Origin: CAG-1031 sp964391735
GTDB taxonomy: Bacteria; Bacteroidota; Bacteroidia; Bacteroidales; Muribaculaceae
Assembly (NCBI GenBank): GCA_964391735.1
Contig: CAYMNF010000013.1
Coordinates: 1 to 34,953 of the forward strand
Reading direction: 5' to 3'
DNA length: 34,953 nucleotides
The notes below the pieces were generated by a model. That model searched no databases. It worked only from the letters and a program-made list of their open reading frames with translations, and was not told the origin of the DNA. Of the stretch, positions 6,947-15,934 are shown in pieces (the stretch's first letter is position 1; each line of letters begins with the position of its first letter). Both the position numbers and the translations under genes were made by a program.

Positions 6947-8404
6947 TTGCAGCAGGGTCTCCACAGCCTGCTCCTGAGGGATATTTTTCTTGACACAGAC
7001 TTTCCCTTTATACAGGCTTACGCGGCCCGCCCCGGCGCCCACGTATCCATAGTCGGCATCAGCCATCTCGCCGGGGCCGTTGACGATGCAACCCATCACC
7101 GCAATCTTCAGCCCCTGGAGGTGGCGGGTGGCCCGGCGCACCTCTTCAAGGGTCTGTTGCAGGTCAAACATGGTGCGTCCACAACCCGGGCAGGCAATAT
7201 ATTCGGTTTGAGTGATGCGCAGACGACATGCCTGCAGAATGCTGAAGCACAGCTCAACCTCTTGGCGGGGAGATAGCGCACCACCCGAGTCCACAGCTAT
7301 GGCGTCTCCAATCCCCTTCAGCAACAGCGAACCCAGATCAACAGCCGCACGCAACTTGACGGCATCGGCATCAATGCCGTGGTAACGAGCCTTCAAAAGA
7401 TTCATTCCCGGCTCGACCCCAAACCCGTCGGGAGAGCGGTCCTTGTCAAAATCATTTGTCGGGTGCAGAGCAATCACCTTAGGCTCCCGCACAGTGCGCG
7501 GGCGCTCAAGGTCACCCTCAATGTTGGCGTAGGGGGCTTTGGTAAATGTGTCAGTGATATATTCCACCAGAGCTTTCCCCACGGGAATCTCATTTGCCGG
7601 AGCCTCGCTGAGGCTTACCCGGATAGTATCACCTATGCCGTCAGCCAACAGGGAGCCAATCCCCACGGCACTCTTTATGCGCGCCTCATCGCCGTCGCCG
7701 GCCTCGGTGACGCCAAGGTGCAAGGGGAAGTCCATTCCCTCGGCCTCCATAGCCTTAACCAACATGCGCACGGTGGTGGTCATGACGGTTACATTGCTGG
7801 CTTTTATTGATATGACAATGTCAGGGAACCCGCGACGCACGGCCACGCGCAAAAACTCCATGGCACTCTCTACCATCCCCGCGGGTGTGTCGCCATAGCG
7901 GGACATGATGCGGTCTGAGAGAGAACCGTGGTTAACGCCTAGGCGCACGGCTGTGCCGTTTTGGCGGCAAAGCTCCAGGAAGGGGGTCAGGGCATCATCA
8001 ATCCGCTGCAACTCAGCGGCATACTCGGCATCGGTAAACTCCAGTTTGCGAAATGTGCGCCCCGGGTCAACAAAGTTTCCGGGGTTTATACGCACTTTCT
8101 CAACATGCTTGGCCGCTTCAAAGGCCGCTTTGGGGTTGAAGTGTATGTCAGCCACCAGGGGTACCGAACAGCCGGCCTTGCGCACACCCTCATGGATGTT
8201 CTGCAGGTTGCGTGCTTCGCGCTCACCCTGGGCGGTCAGGCGCACAACCTCACCGCCGGCGTTGGCAATTTCCAGCACCTGTTGCACCGAGGCGTCGGTG
8301 TCCATGGTTGATGTGGTGGTCATTGACTGTACGACAACGGGATTGTCACCGCCAATCATAATGTTGCCGACCTTTACGGGGTGAGTGTGCCTGCGGCCGC
8401 CCAT
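6920..8404 (-). CDS. ispG: 4-hydroxy-3-methylbut-2-en-1-yl diphosphate synthase, insert-containing form
   Basis: A 494-residue [4Fe-4S] enzyme of the MEP isoprenoid pathway, converting MEcPP to HMBPP. The N-terminal TIM barrel shows GGDNPVVVQSMT (18-29), VPLVADIHFNP (81-91), VRINPGNF (104-111) and GVTEAGDGD (231-239). The C-terminal Fe-S domain has C405 and C408 in CPGCGRTMFDL, C439 in MGCIVNGPGE and E446. Between the two lies an insert at about 272-375, as in the plant/Chlamydia/Bacteroidetes long form, but shorter: I recall about 600 residues for Bacteroides enzymes. The start is ATG 8404, two bases past the purE stop, so the genes are presumably co-transcribed. Confidence 0.95.
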   Translation of the reverse strand: MGGRRHTHPVKVGNIMIGGDNPVVVQSMTTTSTMDTDASVQQVLEIANAGGEVVRLTAQGEREARNLQNIHEGVRKAGCSVPLVADIHFNPKAAFEAAKHVEKVRINPGNFVDPGRTFRKLEFTDAEYAAELQRIDDALTPFLELCRQNGTAVRLGVNHGSLSDRIMSRYGDTPAGMVESAMEFLRVAVRRGFPDIVISIKASNVTVMTTTVRMLVKAMEAEGMDFPLHLGVTEAGDGDEARIKSAVGIGSLLADGIGDTIRVSLSEAPANEIPVGKALVEYITDTFTKAPYANIEGDLERPRTVREPKVIALHPTNDFDKDRSPDGFGVEPGMNLLKARYHGIDADAVKLRAAVDLGSLLLKGIGDAIAVDSGGALSPRQEVELCFSILQACRLRITQTEYIACPGCGRTMFDLQQTLEEVRRATRHLQGLKIAVMGCIVNGPGEMADADYGYVGAGAGRVSLYKGKVCVKKNIPQEQAVETLLQLLGSEVKQ

Positions 8405-8406
8405 GC

Positions 8407-8913
8407 TCAGTTGGTTTTGTATTGGTATTTGAGTTTTTTCAGTTCCTTATTTGCCTGGACAATTTTTGCTGACAAACCGGCGCGATAACCGTCAAAGCGC
8501 TGCGCTATTTCGTCATCAAAAAGCGCCAGAATCTGCACGGCAAGTATGGCGGCATTCAGGCCCGCGTTGATGCCGACAGTTGCAACAGACAAGCCGGGGG
8601 GCATCTGCACAATTGAGTATAGCGCGTCACGCCCATCCAGGCTTGAGTTAATGGGGATGCCGATAACCGGCACCGGTGTCAGCGACGCGATGACACCAGG
8701 CAGGGCTGCCGCCATGCCCGCAGCCGCTATTATCACCTTGATACCACGCCCCTTGGCCTCGCGGGCAAATTGCTCAACCTCAACCGGGGTGCGGTGGGCT
8801 GACAATGCGTTCATCTCAAAGGGTACCTGCAGCTCATCAAGGAATTTTGCCGCTTTCTCAAGAATGGGGAGGTCACTTGTTGACCCCATGATTATGCTTA
8901 CCAGTGGTTCCAT
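8407..8913 (-). CDS. purE: N5-carboxyaminoimidazole ribonucleotide mutase
   Basis: A 168-residue class I PurE of purine synthesis, moving the carboxylate of N5-CAIR to give CAIR. Visible motifs are IIMGSTSDLP (7-16), the catalytic SAHRTP (38-43, H40), AAAGMAAALPGVIA (63-76) and GIPINSSLDGRDALYSIVQM. The glycine-rich loop reads AAALPG where E. coli has AAHLPG. The start at 8913 is secure because the next methionine (residue 9) lies inside the first beta strand. A TAATTTTG box ends four bases before the ATG, so the gene appears to have its own promoter between uvrA and itself. ispG follows after 2 bases. Confidence 0.96.
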   Translation of the reverse strand: MEPLVSIIMGSTSDLPILEKAAKFLDELQVPFEMNALSAHRTPVEVEQFAREAKGRGIKVIIAAAGMAAALPGVIASLTPVPVIGIPINSSLDGRDALYSIVQMPPGLSVATVGINAGLNAAILAVQILALFDDEIAQRFDGYRAGLSAKIVQANKELKKLKYQYKTN

Positions 8914-8917
8914 GCCG

Positions 8918-8948
8918 CAAAATTAGTGAAAAACAACTTGTCGGGAAA
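8918..8948 (-). promoter_or_regulatory. Promoter abutting the purE start codon
   Basis: On the minus strand, TTTC (8948-8945), 19 bases, then TAATTTTG (8925-8918) match TTTG-N19-TAnnTTTG with one mismatch. The G of the -7 box is four bases from the ATG, so the mRNA would have almost no leader. Confidence 0.55.
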
Positions 8949-8954
8949 GGGGTG

Positions 8955-11741
8955 TCACAAGTATTGAGCGGTTATTGATGTTTTGCTTTTGGCAACCTGC
9001 TCAGGGGTGCCGGTGGCCACAATTTTGCCGCCGGCATCACCGCCGCCGGGCCCTATGTCTATCACATGGTCGGCAGCTCGTATCACATCAACGTTATGCT
9101 CGATAACTACAACGGTGTGGCCGCTGTCAATCAGGCGGTTAAAAGCATCCAACAGGCGACGTATGTCATGGAAGTGAAGGCCCGTGGTGGGCTCGTCAAA
9201 GATAAACATGGTGGGGCGGTTGTGTCGCTCGCTCAGGTAGGAGGCCAGTTTCACGCGCTGATTCTCACCGCCCGACAGGGTTGATGAGCTTTGGCCCAAC
9301 TTGATGTACCCGAGCCCAACATCAACAAGATGCTGCAACTTCTCAGTCACCTTTTGGGCCGCCGGTGACGGGTCTGCGCCGAAGAATTCAACCGCTTGGT
9401 CAACGCTCATCTCCAGGACGTCAAAAATATTTTTGTCGCGATACTTCACCATCAGCACCTCATCCTTAAAGCGGTGACCGTGGCACGCCTCGCACTGCAT
9501 GGTGATGTCGGCCATAAATTGCATCTCGATGGTTATCACCCCTTCTCCCTTACACTCCTCGCATCGTCCGCCGTCGGTGTTAAAAGAGAAAAAAGCGGGG
9601 GTAAGGCCCATCTGCTTGGCTGCCTGTTGCTGGGCAAAAATCTGGCGGATGTCATCGTAAGCCTTCAGGTATGTCACGGCGTTGCTGCGCGTTGACTTCC
9701 CGATGGGGTTTTGGTCCACAAACTCAACCGAGGATAACCGGTCCAGCGACCCTCTTAGTTCCTTATAAGTCCCGGGTGTGTCGGCCGGCTCATCGAGGTA
9801 TCGGCGCAGGGCATTGTACAGGACATCCCGCACCAAAGATGATTTTCCCGACCCGCTCACGCCCGTTACCGCCGTCATTACCCCCAGCGGGAACTTGGCG
9901 GTGACAGAGCGCAGATTGTGTTGGCGCACTCCCGTCACCTCAATATAGTCACGCCAACGCCGCCTCACCTCGGGCTTGGGTAAAGTCTCACGCCCCGTCA
10001 GATAGTCGGCTGTATGGCCCGTTGCCGTGTCGGCAATCTTGTCAGTGGGTCCGGCATATATAATTTTGCCGCCGTTGACTCCGGCATCGGGGCCTACGTC
10101 GATCAGGTAGTCACTGGCGCGCATCACCTCCTCGTCATGCTCAACCACAACCACGGTGTTGCCGGCCTTTTGCAGATTGCGCATTACCCCGATTAGGCGT
10201 TGTGTGTCATGTGGATGCAACCCTATTGAAGGCTCGTCAAGGATATAGAGTGAGCCCATCAGGCTTGACCCCAGTTGGGTTGCCAGGCCCACACGCTGGC
10301 TCTCGCCGCCCGACAGGGTAGAGGAGAGGCGGTCAAGCGTCAGGTACCCGAGCCCGACCTCAACAAGGTAACCCAGGCGCGAGCGAATTTCCTTGAGCAG
10401 CCGGTCTGCGATGAGGGCTTGTCGTTGGTCCAACTCCAGGTTGGCAAACCACTGCGCCAGTTCGCTTACCGGCATTTGGGCAAGGTCAGCGATGGATTTG
10501 TCGGCGATGCGTACATACAGCGCCTCTTTGCGCAGGCGTTTGCCATGGCACAGGTTGCAAACCGTTTTCCCCTGATAGCGCGCCTTCATCACGCGGTATT
10601 GAATCTTATACTGGTTCTCCTCAATCATTTTGAAGAAAGCGTCCAGGCCCCCAAAGCGTCCGTTGCCATGCCACAGAAAATCCTTCTGCTCAGGCGTCAG
10701 GTCCTCATACGGGCGGTGGATAGGGAACCCGGCGGCTGCGGCAGCCTCAATGCAGGCCTTTTTCCACAGCCCCATCTTTTCACCGCGCCAGCACACAATG
10801 GCATCCTCAAAAACCGAGAGCGAGGGGTTGGGAACCACCAGTTGCTCGCTGTAACCAAGGGTGCGACCGAACCCCTCACAGCGTGGGCACGCCCCGTAGG
10901 GGTTGTTAAAGTTGAACAGGGTGTCGGTGACCTCAGGCATCTCAACGCCGGCAATCTCCATGCCGCGTGAGAATACTTGCCTTTGCACAGGCTCCTCACC
11001 CCGTGGAAAGATGTAAAGCGACATGGCATCATGCCCCTCAAAAAAGGCGGTCTCGATTGAGTCACGCAGGCGGCTTGTTTCATCGTCGTCATCGGCTTCA
11101 GGCACCGCCAGGCGGTCTATCAGCAACTCATAACCGTCAAAATTTTCACCTTTAAAATCTTCAAAATCAATAATCTCGCCATTTTCGGGCTTTATGAATC
11201 GCGTATAACCCTGTTGACGCAGAACCTCAATGTGCGAGGCCACGGGTCGGCGCGGTGGCAACCACACCGGGGCACCAATGGCCAAACGTGTCCCCGCGGG
11301 ATGCTCAACGGCAGCCTGCAGGGCATCCTCAATGGTGTCCCGCTTCACCTCCTTGCCGGTTTGCGGCGAGATGACGCGGCCTATCCTTGCAAACAGCAGC
11401 CTCAGGTAGTCATATACCTCGGTTGACGTTCCCACCGTTGAGCGGGGATTGCGCGTGTTGACGCGTTGTTCAATGGCAATGGCCGGGGGAAGTCCCTCAA
11501 TCTTGTCGACGTCAGGTTTCGCCAGTTTCCCCATAAATTGCCGCGCGTAGCTGTTGAGGCTCTCGACGTACCGCCGGCGCCCCTCGGCATATAGAGTGTC
11601 AAATGCCAGTGAGGATTTTCCCGAACCGCTGACGCCGGTAATCACCGTCAGCGTGTTGCGCGGGATTTCCACATCTACATTCTGCAGGTTGTTGACCCGC
11701 GCTCCTTTAACTACAATATTGCCTTGTGTATTCTTTGACAT
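8955..11741 (-). CDS. uvrA: Excinuclease ABC subunit A
   Basis: A 928-residue damage-sensing ATPase of nucleotide excision repair, forming a dimer that loads UvrB. Both ABC modules are intact: Walker A GVSGSGKSS occurs twice, and the signatures are LSGGESQRVGLATQLG and LSGGENQRVKLASYLS. A UvrB-binding region follows the first Walker A (LAIGAPVW ... DRLAVPE). The second zinc module has all four cysteines (CEECKGEG and CEACHGHRF). The first zinc module keeps only its second pair (CPRCEGFG); the expected first C-x-x-C before the LFNFNNPYGA segment is replaced by non-cysteine residues. The start at 11741 (MSKNTQGNIVVKGARVNNL) begins just before the first beta strand, so it cannot move far. The gene is divergent from moxR. 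Confidence 0.96.
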   Translation of the reverse strand: MSKNTQGNIVVKGARVNNLQNVDVEIPRNTLTVITGVSGSGKSSLAFDTLYAEGRRRYVESLNSYARQFMGKLAKPDVDKIEGLPPAIAIEQRVNTRNPRSTVGTSTEVYDYLRLLFARIGRVISPQTGKEVKRDTIEDALQAAVEHPAGTRLAIGAPVWLPPRRPVASHIEVLRQQGYTRFIKPENGEIIDFEDFKGENFDGYELLIDRLAVPEADDDDETSRLRDSIETAFFEGHDAMSLYIFPRGEEPVQRQVFSRGMEIAGVEMPEVTDTLFNFNNPYGACPRCEGFGRTLGYSEQLVVPNPSLSVFEDAIVCWRGEKMGLWKKACIEAAAAAGFPIHRPYEDLTPEQKDFLWHGNGRFGGLDAFFKMIEENQYKIQYRVMKARYQGKTVCNLCHGKRLRKEALYVRIADKSIADLAQMPVSELAQWFANLELDQRQALIADRLLKEIRSRLGYLVEVGLGYLTLDRLSSTLSGGESQRVGLATQLGSSLMGSLYILDEPSIGLHPHDTQRLIGVMRNLQKAGNTVVVVEHDEEVMRASDYLIDVGPDAGVNGGKIIYAGPTDKIADTATGHTADYLTGRETLPKPEVRRRWRDYIEVTGVRQHNLRSVTAKFPLGVMTAVTGVSGSGKSSLVRDVLYNALRRYLDEPADTPGTYKELRGSLDRLSSVEFVDQNPIGKSTRSNAVTYLKAYDDIRQIFAQQQAAKQMGLTPAFFSFNTDGGRCEECKGEGVITIEMQFMADITMQCEACHGHRFKDEVLMVKYRDKNIFDVLEMSVDQAVEFFGADPSPAAQKVTEKLQHLVDVGLGYIKLGQSSSTLSGGENQRVKLASYLSERHNRPTMFIFDEPTTGLHFHDIRRLLDAFNRLIDSGHTVVVIEHNVDVIRAADHVIDIGPGGGDAGGKIVATGTPEQVAKSKTSITAQYL

Positions 11742-11747
11742 ATCCTA

Positions 11748-11755
11748 CAAAGGTA
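11748..11755 (-). promoter_or_regulatory. -7 element abutting the uvrA start
   Basis: TACCTTTG on the minus strand fits TAnnTTTG exactly and ends six bases before the uvrA ATG. A weak -33 match (TTTA, 18-base spacer) lies at 11777-11774. I see no LexA-like palindrome nearby. Confidence 0.55.
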
Positions 11756-11929
11756 CAAAAAATTTCCGAATCATAAACGTAGGTCGGGTACTCCCAATTG
11801 TATCCCACGCAGTGTCTTAACATCAAGGATTTCTGTTAGGGTCTATTATGCCCGGTGTTTTTTGCTATGAGAAAGATTATATAATTATTTTTAACATTTT
11901 GCGGGCATTTACATATTGTTCTAATTGCA

Positions 11930-11937
11930 TAAATTTG
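11930..11937 (+). promoter_or_regulatory. -7 element of the moxR-bat operon
   Basis: TAAATTTG matches TAnnTTTG exactly, 53 bases upstream of the moxR ATG, in the AT-rich 249-base divergent region between uvrA and moxR. The only -33 candidate is a weak TTTA (18-base spacer). The rest of that region shows nothing I can name. Confidence 0.55.
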
Positions 11938-11990
11938 CATGAATAATATTAAGGAGATTACCAACACGACGAATAATTAATACTTCACCT

Positions 11991-12992
11991 ATGAGTGGAT
12001 CTGTTAACATTCAAGAAATCAACAATATAGTAGCGTCAAAAGATGCTTTTGTCAGGAGCATACGTCAGGGGATGGACACCACCATCGTGGGCCAGAAACA
12101 CCTTGTTGATGCCCTGCTGATTGCCCTGCTGAGCAACGGCCATGTGCTGCTTGAGGGTGTCCCCGGCTTGGCAAAAACCCTGGCCATCAAGACCTTGGCG
12201 CAGCTTATCGATGCCAAGTTCAGCCGCATACAGTTCACCCCCGACCTTTTGCCGGCCGACCTTATCGGTACCATGGTGTATTCGGCACGTGACGAGGCCT
12301 TCAAAATCAAGCGTGGCCCCATCTTTGCCAACTTTATCCTTGCCGATGAGATTAACCGTGCCCCGGCCAAGGTGCAAAGTGCACTGCTCGAGGCCATGCA
12401 GGAACGCCAGGTAACCATCGGCGACACCACCTTCCCCCTTGAGGAGCCGTTCTTTGTTATGGCTACCCAGAACCCCATCGAGCAAGAGGGTACTTACCCG
12501 CTGCCCGAGGCACAGGTTGATCGTTTCCTGCTGAAGGTTGTCATCGGGTATCCCACCAAGGCTGAGGAGCAGCGCATCATCCGCCAGAACCTCTCACCCA
12601 TGGCGCGTGACGCCAAAGTGATGCCAATCCTGAAGCCTGAGGATATCGTTGATGCCCAGCGGGTTGTGGACATGATATATATTGATGAGAAGATTGAACG
12701 CTATATCGTTGACATAGTGTTTGCCACACGTCGGCCTCAGGATTTTGACCTTCGTGACCTGGAGGATATCATCGCCTACGGTGCCTCGCCCCGTGCGTCC
12801 ATCGGTCTGGGACGTGCCGCACGTGCCTATGCCTTCCTCAACCAGCGCGGATATGTGGTGCCCGAGGATGTGCGTGCAGTGTGCCATGATGTTCTGCGCC
12901 ACCGCATCGGCCTGACCTACGAGGCTGAGGCAAACAATATCACCACCGACGATATCATCTCACGTATTCTTGACAAGGTAGAGGTGCCCTGA
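11991..12992 (+). CDS. moxR: MoxR-family AAA+ ATPase
   Basis: A 333-residue AAA+ ATPase of the MoxR/RavA clade, thought to act as a chaperone on VWA-domain partners. Walker A is GVPGLAKT (56-63), Walker B ILADEI (116-121), and sensor 1 lies in ATQNPIEQEGTYPLPEAQ, followed by DRFLLKV. A C-terminal lid domain completes the fold. It has no signal peptide. It is the first gene of an eight-gene run; its TGA overlaps the next ATG by one base (TGATG). The context with DUF58 and BatA/BatB fixes it as the Bat-locus MoxR. Confidence 0.95.
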   Translation: MSGSVNIQEINNIVASKDAFVRSIRQGMDTTIVGQKHLVDALLIALLSNGHVLLEGVPGLAKTLAIKTLAQLIDAKFSRIQFTPDLLPADLIGTMVYSARDEAFKIKRGPIFANFILADEINRAPAKVQSALLEAMQERQVTIGDTTFPLEEPFFVMATQNPIEQEGTYPLPEAQVDRFLLKVVIGYPTKAEEQRIIRQNLSPMARDAKVMPILKPEDIVDAQRVVDMIYIDEKIERYIVDIVFATRRPQDFDLRDLEDIIAYGASPRASIGLGRAARAYAFLNQRGYVVPEDVRAVCHDVLRHRIGLTYEAEANNITTDDIISRILDKVEVP

Positions 12993-13870
12993 TGGACTCG
13001 GCAGAGCTGCTTAAACGGATACGGCGTATTGAAATCAGGTCCCGCGGGCTTGCCGACAACGTCTTTGGGGGCGAATATCATTCGGCCTTCAAGGGCCGCG
13101 GCATGACGTTTGCCGAGGTGCGCCCATACCAGTATGGCGACGATATACGTGATATAGACTGGAACGTCACGGCCCGTCACCACACGCCCCATGTCAAGGT
13201 CTTTGAGGAGGAGCGTGAGCTGACGGTGATGCTGCTGGTGGACGTCTCACGCAGCCGCCTGTTCGGTGCCGTGGGGGATGAGAAACGCGACATGATAGCG
13301 ATGGTGGCCGCTACGATTGCCTTCTCGGCTATCAAGAACAACGACAAGGTGGGACTGCTTTTCTTCTCAGACAAAATTGAGAAATTTATCCCTCCCAAAA
13401 AGGGTAAACGCCATATCATGTTCCTGATAAGGGAGCTCCTCGACTTTACCCCCGAGAGCCCCGGCACCGACATAGGAGCCGCATTGCGGTACTTTGCCGA
13501 CGCCATGAAACGCCGAACTACCAGCTTCCTCATCAGCGACTTTATTGATGAGCATGAGTACACCAAGCCGTTGCAAATGGCCGCGCGGCGTCATGACCTC
13601 ACCGCCATACAGATATATGACAAGCGCGATGCAAAGCTGCCTGATGTGGGTTTGATGCGTGTTCAGGACCTGGAGACCGGCGCCGAGAAATGGATTGATA
13701 CCTCAAGCCGCAACACACGCAAGGCCTTTGACCGGTGGTGGTATGAACGCCAGACGCGCATGGAGGATACCATGCGCCGGGCAAATGTTGATGTCGCCTC
13801 CATCACCACCGATGAGGACTTTGTGCTTGCCCTGAAGGCGCTGTTTAAAATGAGGGGCTCAGCCCGATGA
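12992..13870 (+). CDS. DUF58 domain protein of the Bat locus
   Basis: A 292-residue soluble protein with the DUF58/VWA-like fold. The family core is clear at 35-75: GRGMTFAEVRPYQYGDD, then RDIDWNVTAR and the acidic FEEERE. It is followed by LLVDVSRS (81-88), a MIDAS-like D-x-S-x-S, and later FLISDFIDEHEY. DUF58 proteins are almost always encoded beside MoxR and are thought to be its partners. It has no transmembrane segment, unlike many DUF58 proteins of other phyla. Its start overlaps the moxR stop, and the next gene starts 22 bases downstream. Confidence 0.9.
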   Translation: MDSAELLKRIRRIEIRSRGLADNVFGGEYHSAFKGRGMTFAEVRPYQYGDDIRDIDWNVTARHHTPHVKVFEEERELTVMLLVDVSRSRLFGAVGDEKRDMIAMVAATIAFSAIKNNDKVGLLFFSDKIEKFIPPKKGKRHIMFLIRELLDFTPESPGTDIGAALRYFADAMKRRTTSFLISDFIDEHEYTKPLQMAARRHDLTAIQIYDKRDAKLPDVGLMRVQDLETGAEKWIDTSSRNTRKAFDRWWYERQTRMEDTMRRANVDVASITTDEDFVLALKALFKMRGSAR

Positions 13871-13892
13871 TGAACTAATAATACCGGCTGCA

Positions 13893-14894
13893 ATGAACAG
13901 GATTTTGCAATATATCATTCTTACATTGGCTGCTGTGGGCGGCATCAGCCTGCATGCTGCTGACGACATCACCGTTACCCAGCGGCTCGACTCGGCATAT
14001 CTGCTCATGGGCAAAACCACCCTGTTGCGTATCGAGGCCAGCATGACGGGGCGTCCCACGGGACACTTCTTTGTTGATGTCAGCAAGTTCCCCGAGAATG
14101 TCGAGCCCACGGCCGGCCCCGTCTCGATTACCTCGTTGGGTCATAACCGTTACAGTATACGCCAGGATGTAAAATTGCAGAGTTTTGACTCAGGCATGTA
14201 CACCATTCCGCCGGCAGCCTACATCTCTGCCGGGCGTGATACGGCATACTCCAAGCCCTTGGCCCTGAAGGTGATACCCGTCAATGTTGACTCCCTTAAG
14301 GACATCCACCCCGACCCGAATGTAATTGGCGTAGACCTGAAGTGGACCGACCGGTTGCCCGACTGGCTGGTTGACTACTGGTTGTGGATATTGTTGGGAC
14401 TCGTGGCCGCAGGCTTGATAGTTGCCGGCTGGCTGATGTACGGGCCCAAAAAGATATTGCCCGTTCCCGGTGCCAAGCCCGCTCCCAAGATTCCCGCATA
14501 CGTGGTGGCCCTGCAGGCTCTGGAGGCCCTGCATGCCGAGCGGCTGTGCGAGAAAGGGCTTGAAAAGGAATACTATACGCGCCTAACCGAGATATTGCGT
14601 GTTTACATGCAAGAGCGGTTCGGGATATTTGCCATGGAGATGACCTCAACCGAGATTATAAATGCCCTTGAGGCGCTGCCGGCTGCCGAGGCTGTGAGCC
14701 CCGCCGAGATGCGTAAGGTCCTCAATATGGCCGACTTTGTGAAGTTTGCAAAGGTGCGTCCGTTGCCTGAGGATAACGCCAAGGTTTATGATGCTGCCGT
14801 GCGCTTTGTCGAGGATACAAAGGTTGTCGAACCGGTCCCGCAGACAGATACCCCGGCAGGGTCTGAGGATGATACCACAACTCTTAAAAACTAA
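13893..14894 (+). CDS. Single-pass membrane protein of the Bat locus, BatD-like N-terminus
   Basis: A 333-residue envelope protein. A signal peptide (residues 1-22, ending SLHAA) leads to a beta-rich periplasmic domain, one membrane helix at about 152-176 (LVDYWLWILLGLVAAGLIVAG), and a cytoplasmic helical domain containing ALEALHAERL and EYYTRLTEILRVYM. This topology resembles a short BatD with an internal helical tail. A protein of this kind between DUF58 and BatA is the regular arrangement in Bacteroidetes. It has no catalytic motif. A role in coupling the periplasm to the MoxR/VWA machinery is inferred from context only. batA starts 6 bases after its stop. Confidence 0.8.
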   Translation: MNRILQYIILTLAAVGGISLHAADDITVTQRLDSAYLLMGKTTLLRIEASMTGRPTGHFFVDVSKFPENVEPTAGPVSITSLGHNRYSIRQDVKLQSFDSGMYTIPPAAYISAGRDTAYSKPLALKVIPVNVDSLKDIHPDPNVIGVDLKWTDRLPDWLVDYWLWILLGLVAAGLIVAGWLMYGPKKILPVPGAKPAPKIPAYVVALQALEALHAERLCEKGLEKEYYTRLTEILRVYMQERFGIFAMEMTSTEIINALEALPAAEAVSPAEMRKVLNMADFVKFAKVRPLPEDNAKVYDAAVRFVEDTKVVEPVPQTDTPAGSEDDTTTLKN

Positions 14895-14900
14895 AGGCTG

Positions 14901-15890
14901 ATGGAACTGGCTAAACCCTATATGCTATGGCTGCTGTTGCTGCTTGTGCCCCCCTTGGTGTGGTATATACTGAAGGAGCGCCGGCTACATGCCGCACTGC
15001 AGGTCTCAACCGTCAAGCCCTTCGGCCGGTTGAGGACTCCCTGGCGTGCCGCTATGCGCCATGTTGTCTTCGGGATGTCGCTGTTGAGCCTTGGATGCCT
15101 GATAGTGATACTGGCCAGGCCCCAGTCTCACGATGCCTGGCGAACCTCAAACACCGAGGGTACCGATATCGTCCTGGCGGTTGATATCTCCACCTCAATG
15201 TTAGCGCGGGATTTCAATCCTGACCGTATAGAGTCGGCCAAGGAGATGGCAACCCGTTTTGTGGCCGGCCGACAGGGAGACAACATGGGCCTTGTGATTT
15301 TTGCCGGGGAAAGCTTCACGGCCGTCCCCATGACTACCGACCGCGCCCAGTTGGTTGACTTTTTGCAGCACCTGCGCATAGGCATGATAAAGGATGGTAC
15401 CGCCATTGGTGACGGTGTGGCTACCGCAATAAACCGCGTTCGCAGCGGGCGCGCCAAGTCCAAGAGTATCGTCCTCCTCACCGACGGTACCAATAATACC
15501 GGAAATGTCAGCCCCACAACGGCCGCCGAGATTGCCGCCAAGAACGGCATCAAACTCTACACCATCGGCGTCGGGTCAAAAGGCACCGCCGAGATGCCGG
15601 TGGGGATGGATGCCCGCGGCAGATATATCTATGAGCGTATGCCCGTTGATTTTGACGAGCCCACGTTGCAGAAGATGGCCTCGATGACCGGCGGAAAATA
15701 TTTCCGCGCCACCAATGCACAGGCCTTGGGTGATATCTTCGACATGATTGACTCAATGGAGAAGACCCGTATGGACATCCGCAACTTCTCCTCAACCGAG
15801 GATGATTATCAGGGTTGGGCCATTGCCGCCATAGCGCTGTTCGGGTGCGCTCTGCTGTTGAGGTATACCGTTTTACGCTCCATACCTTGA
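14901..15890 (+). CDS. batA: BatA, VWA-domain membrane protein
   Basis: A 329-residue inner-membrane protein. Two hydrophobic segments near the N-terminus (7-23 and 53-72) anchor a VWA domain with a complete MIDAS: D-I-S-T-S at 95-99, a threonine in DGTAIGDG, and an aspartate in LLTDGTNNTG. A last membrane helix lies at about 305-325. BatA of Bacteroides fragilis was identified in an aerotolerance locus; biochemical activity is not settled. The intact MIDAS suggests metal-dependent ligand binding. It is followed 44 bases later by its paralogue batB, with the same plan. Confidence 0.93.
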   Translation: MELAKPYMLWLLLLLVPPLVWYILKERRLHAALQVSTVKPFGRLRTPWRAAMRHVVFGMSLLSLGCLIVILARPQSHDAWRTSNTEGTDIVLAVDISTSMLARDFNPDRIESAKEMATRFVAGRQGDNMGLVIFAGESFTAVPMTTDRAQLVDFLQHLRIGMIKDGTAIGDGVATAINRVRSGRAKSKSIVLLTDGTNNTGNVSPTTAAEIAAKNGIKLYTIGVGSKGTAEMPVGMDARGRYIYERMPVDFDEPTLQKMASMTGGKYFRATNAQALGDIFDMIDSMEKTRMDIRNFSSTEDDYQGWAIAAIALFGCALLLRYTVLRSIP

Positions 15891-15934
15891 TTATTTGTTA
15901 TACTATAAACTGAATAAAAAAGCATCAGATATAT

